Of a DNA stretch of 64,000 nt, positions 62,146 to 64,000 are shown piece after piece (the stretch's first letter is position 1; every line of letters starts with the position of its first letter). Location of the stretch: positions 3,968,001 through 4,032,000 of the forward strand of contig CBDCWE010000003.1 of assembly GCA_965223355.1 (NCBI GenBank), in the 5' to 3' direction. The stretch comes from Tectiglobus sp965223355 (GTDB taxonomy: Bacteria; Pseudomonadota; Alphaproteobacteria; Rhizobiales; Hyphomicrobiaceae). Both the position numbers and the translations under genes were made by a program. The notes beneath the pieces were generated by a model. That model searched no databases. It saw nothing but the letters and a program-made list of their open reading frames with translations, and had not been told where the DNA came from.

Positions 62146-63741
62146 ATGTCGAATGAGGCAGCAAATTCAAACTCGGAAAATGATCGCGTATTGATTTTCG
62201 ATACGACGCTGCGTGATGGTGAACAGTGTCCCGGCGCGACAATGACCTTCGAGGAAAAGCTCGAAGTCGCCGAACTGCTCGATCACATGGGCGTCGACAT
62301 CATCGAAGCCGGGTTTCCGTTTGCCTCCGACGGCGACTTCGAGGCTGTCGCAGAGATTGCGCGGCGGACCAAGAACGCTGTCGTCGCAGGATTGTGCCGG
62401 GCCGGCTTCAACGATATCGACCGTTGCGGTGAGGCCGTGAAGAATGCGCAACGCCCGCGCGTTCACACGTTCCTGTCAACATCACCGATCCATATCAAGT
62501 GGAAACTGCAGAAGACACCGGAACAGGTGTTGGAGATGGTCACGGCATCGGTGAGCCGCGCGCGCAACTGGGCCGACGATGTCGAATGGTCGGCGGAAGA
62601 TGGCACGCGAACGGAGTTTGACTATCTGTGTCAGTGCATCGATGCGGCAATCAGGGCCGGTGCGACGACGATCAATATCCCGGACACCGTTGGTTATACG
62701 ACGCCGGAAGAGCATTTCGAAATGTTCACGAGGCTGCGTGACAACGTCGCCAACTCCGACAAGGTGGTCTGGTCGGTGCACTGCCACAACGATCTCGGCA
62801 TGGCGGTGGCCAATTCGCTCGCCGGCGTCAAGGCCGGGGCCCGCCAGATCGAGTGCACGATCAACGGCATTGGCGAGCGGGCCGGCAACGCGGCGCTGGA
62901 AGAGATCGTGATGGCCATCAAGACCCGCAACGATGTGCTGGCCTACGACGTCAACATCAATACCGAAATGTTGATGCGGGCTTCGAAGTTAGTGTCGGCT
63001 GCGACGTCGTTTCCAGTGCAGTACAACAAGGCGATTGTCGGGCGCAACGCCTTCGCCCACGAGAGCGGTATTCACCAGGATGGTATGCTGAAGCACACCC
63101 AGACCTATGAGATCATGACGCCGGAATCGGTCGGCGTCTCGAAGTCCTCATTGGTGATGGGCAAGCATTCGGGCCGCAATGCCTTCCGTGCCAAACTGAG
63201 GGATCTCGGCTATGAGCTGGGCGAAAACGCCTTGGAGGACGCGTTTGTCCGGCTCAAAGCATTGGCTGACCGCAAGAAGATTGTCTACGACGAAGACATC
63301 GAGGCGTTGGTGGACGAGGAAATCGCGACCGGCGCCGACCGGATCAAGGTGGTGTCGTTGACGGTCATCGCCGGCACGTCCGGGCCGCAGTCAGCGACCC
63401 TGACGCTCGATGTCGACGGTGAACACAAGACCGTGCAGTCATCCGGTAACGGGCCCGTGGATGCCACGTTCAATGCCATTCACGCAATCATTCCGCACGA
63501 GGCGGTGTTGGAGCTCTATCAGGTGCACGCCGTGACCGAGGGTACGGATGCGCAGGCGGAAGTGTCTGTGCGGCTGCAGGAGGATGGGCGCACGTCGACC
63601 TCGAGATCGGCCGATCCCGACACGCTCGTTGCCTCAGCGAAGGCTTATATCGGTGCGCTCAACAAGCTTATCCTGAAGAAGGAGCGCGGCGCACCGGCAC
63701 AGCACTATGTTGAGGACCGCGCGCAGTTGCGCGGGCCCTAG
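62146..63741 (+). CDS. leuA: 2-Isopropylmalate synthase
   Basis: LeuA (531 aa) condenses acetyl-CoA and 2-oxoisovalerate in leucine synthesis. The N-terminal HMG-CoA-lyase-like barrel has DTTLRDGEQCPGATMT with the catalytic Arg-Asp, and VHCHNDLGMAVAN with the two metal-binding His. The flexible region HESGIHQDGML follows, then a C-terminal regulatory domain (about 400-510) for leucine feedback. The ATG has AAGGA nine bases upstream; the frame is open 23 codons upstream, overlapping the leader region, without homology. Its TAG stop is the left CTAG of repeat A10. Confidence 0.96.
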   Translation: MSNEAANSNSENDRVLIFDTTLRDGEQCPGATMTFEEKLEVAELLDHMGVDIIEAGFPFASDGDFEAVAEIARRTKNAVVAGLCRAGFNDIDRCGEAVKNAQRPRVHTFLSTSPIHIKWKLQKTPEQVLEMVTASVSRARNWADDVEWSAEDGTRTEFDYLCQCIDAAIRAGATTINIPDTVGYTTPEEHFEMFTRLRDNVANSDKVVWSVHCHNDLGMAVANSLAGVKAGARQIECTINGIGERAGNAALEEIVMAIKTRNDVLAYDVNINTEMLMRASKLVSAATSFPVQYNKAIVGRNAFAHESGIHQDGMLKHTQTYEIMTPESVGVSKSSLVMGKHSGRNAFRAKLRDLGYELGENALEDAFVRLKALADRKKIVYDEDIEALVDEEIATGADRIKVVSLTVIAGTSGPQSATLTLDVDGEHKTVQSSGNGPVDATFNAIHAIIPHEAVLELYQVHAVTEGTDAQAEVSVRLQEDGRTSTSRSADPDTLVASAKAYIGALNKLILKKERGAPAQHYVEDRAQLRGP

Positions 63742-63876
63742 AGCAACCTGCCTTTATTCGGAATCGGAACGATCCCGAATAAAGGCAGAAAGTTGCTCGC
63801 CTCTAAAGTGGCGATCATCTTTGTGCTTCAAGTTGGAACCGCAATAGCGGTTCCAACTTGAAGCACGATGATCTAG
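63738..63876 (+). repeat. Family A repeat, copy A10 (complete; supplies the leuA stop; compensatory change)
   Basis: This is a full-length copy in plus orientation with CTAG on both sides. In hairpin 2 the arms read GTGCTTCAAGTTGG and CCAACTTGAAGCAC: a consensus T-A pair is C-G on both sides. Both inner-arm bulges (AAA in hairpin 1, TTT in hairpin 2) are present. The left TA plus the first element base form the leuA TAG stop. Confidence 0.92.
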
Positions 63877-64000
63877 CGATTGGCGCCGGCGGTCGATCTC
63901 GGGGCAGAATTTGTGCTGGCGCACGAATTCGCGCACTATTGTCGCCGCGGGGCGGCCGCGCGCAATCGCTCAAACTGCTCGACAGTTTGGAACTATCTAA
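63877..64000. other. Window end, nothing assignable
   Basis: The last 124 bases show short open frames on both strands but none with a start, ribosome-binding site or recognisable motif that I trust. A minus-strand gene might end here, close to the right CTAG of repeat A10. Confidence 0.4.

Noticed and set aside
63877..64000. A plus-strand frame with an HEFAH sequence resembling a zinc metallopeptidase motif
   Set aside because: It follows an in-frame TAG, has no start codon with a ribosome-binding site, and the flanking residues do not resemble any HExxH family; the five-residue match is likely chance.

Overview
The window is GC-rich DNA (roughly 60-65% G+C by eye) from an alphaproteobacterium, most likely of the Hyphomicrobiales (Rhizobiales) or a close relative. 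The evidence is an Aap-type general amino-acid ABC transporter, a DnaG whose zinc-finger cysteines are replaced as in Rhizobiales primases, small DUF3126 and alpha-type DUF1287 genes, a GAAC-N7-GAAC LexA box of the alphaproteobacterial type, and an Rrf2-IscS-SufBCDS-SufT-SufA cluster. I see no rRNA or tRNA gene, CRISPR array, phage or intact insertion sequence. It reads as core chromosome.

Layout. 1-7.2 kb: the 3' end of a GMC oxidoreductase gene, a Pro/Ala/Thr-rich secreted protein, and an amino-acid ABC transporter operon in the unusual order ATPase, binding protein, permease, permease. 7.4-13.4 kb: a 2-hydroxyacid oxidase-like flavoprotein diverges from an SbcD/SbcC-like (YhaO/YhaN-like) repair pair that lies behind a LexA-box promoter; a bactofilin follows. 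13.8-24.2 kb: DUF455 ferritin-like protein, single-Cys peroxiredoxin, a 1210-residue AsmA/YhdP-like envelope protein, TyrS, AnmK, a PhoD-like phosphatase and two small enzymes. 24.3-32.6 kb: a complete, translationally coupled Fe-S assembly operon behind a structured leader. 32.6-43.6 kb: DUF924, TfoX-N, a class III CoA-transferase, DUF3126, gamma-carbonic anhydrase, a BTLCP protease, PilZ and PAS proteins, rhomboid, patatin, HisI, FolE, an IscU-like scaffold and YidD. 43.9-50.4 kb: RpoD, DnaG, YqeY, and divergent CarA. 50.7-54.4 kb: a DUF1287 protein and the whole EF-P beta-lysylation module (EpmB, EpmA, EF-P). 54.7-63.7 kb: an RraA-like aldolase with an enolase-superfamily dehydratase, an exported cyclase-family hydrolase, IlvC, a Nudix hydrolase, a PhzF-family protein, and LeuA behind a leucine-rich leader peptide.

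The most distinctive non-genic signal is two families of intergenic palindromic mosaic repeats. Family A has ten copies (about 137 bp when complete): two long hairpins, a small central hairpin, and imperfect terminal inverted repeats bounded by TA, usually in CTAG. Family B has six copies (up to about 170 bp): a chain of five perfect palindromes with GGAACCTCTGA ends that also usually abut TA. At several genes (rpoD, leuA, sufT, DUF455, patatin, ilvC) the element boundary is the stop codon itself. They resemble the RIME/ABC class of rhizobial mosaic elements or non-autonomous TA-targeting MITEs.

Other leads are a LexA-controlled promoter followed at once by a 33-codon single-membrane-span ORF, a candidate leuA leader-peptide attenuator, and a two-span membrane protein embedded between sufB and sufC. 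All calls rest on reading the sequence; no database search was possible.
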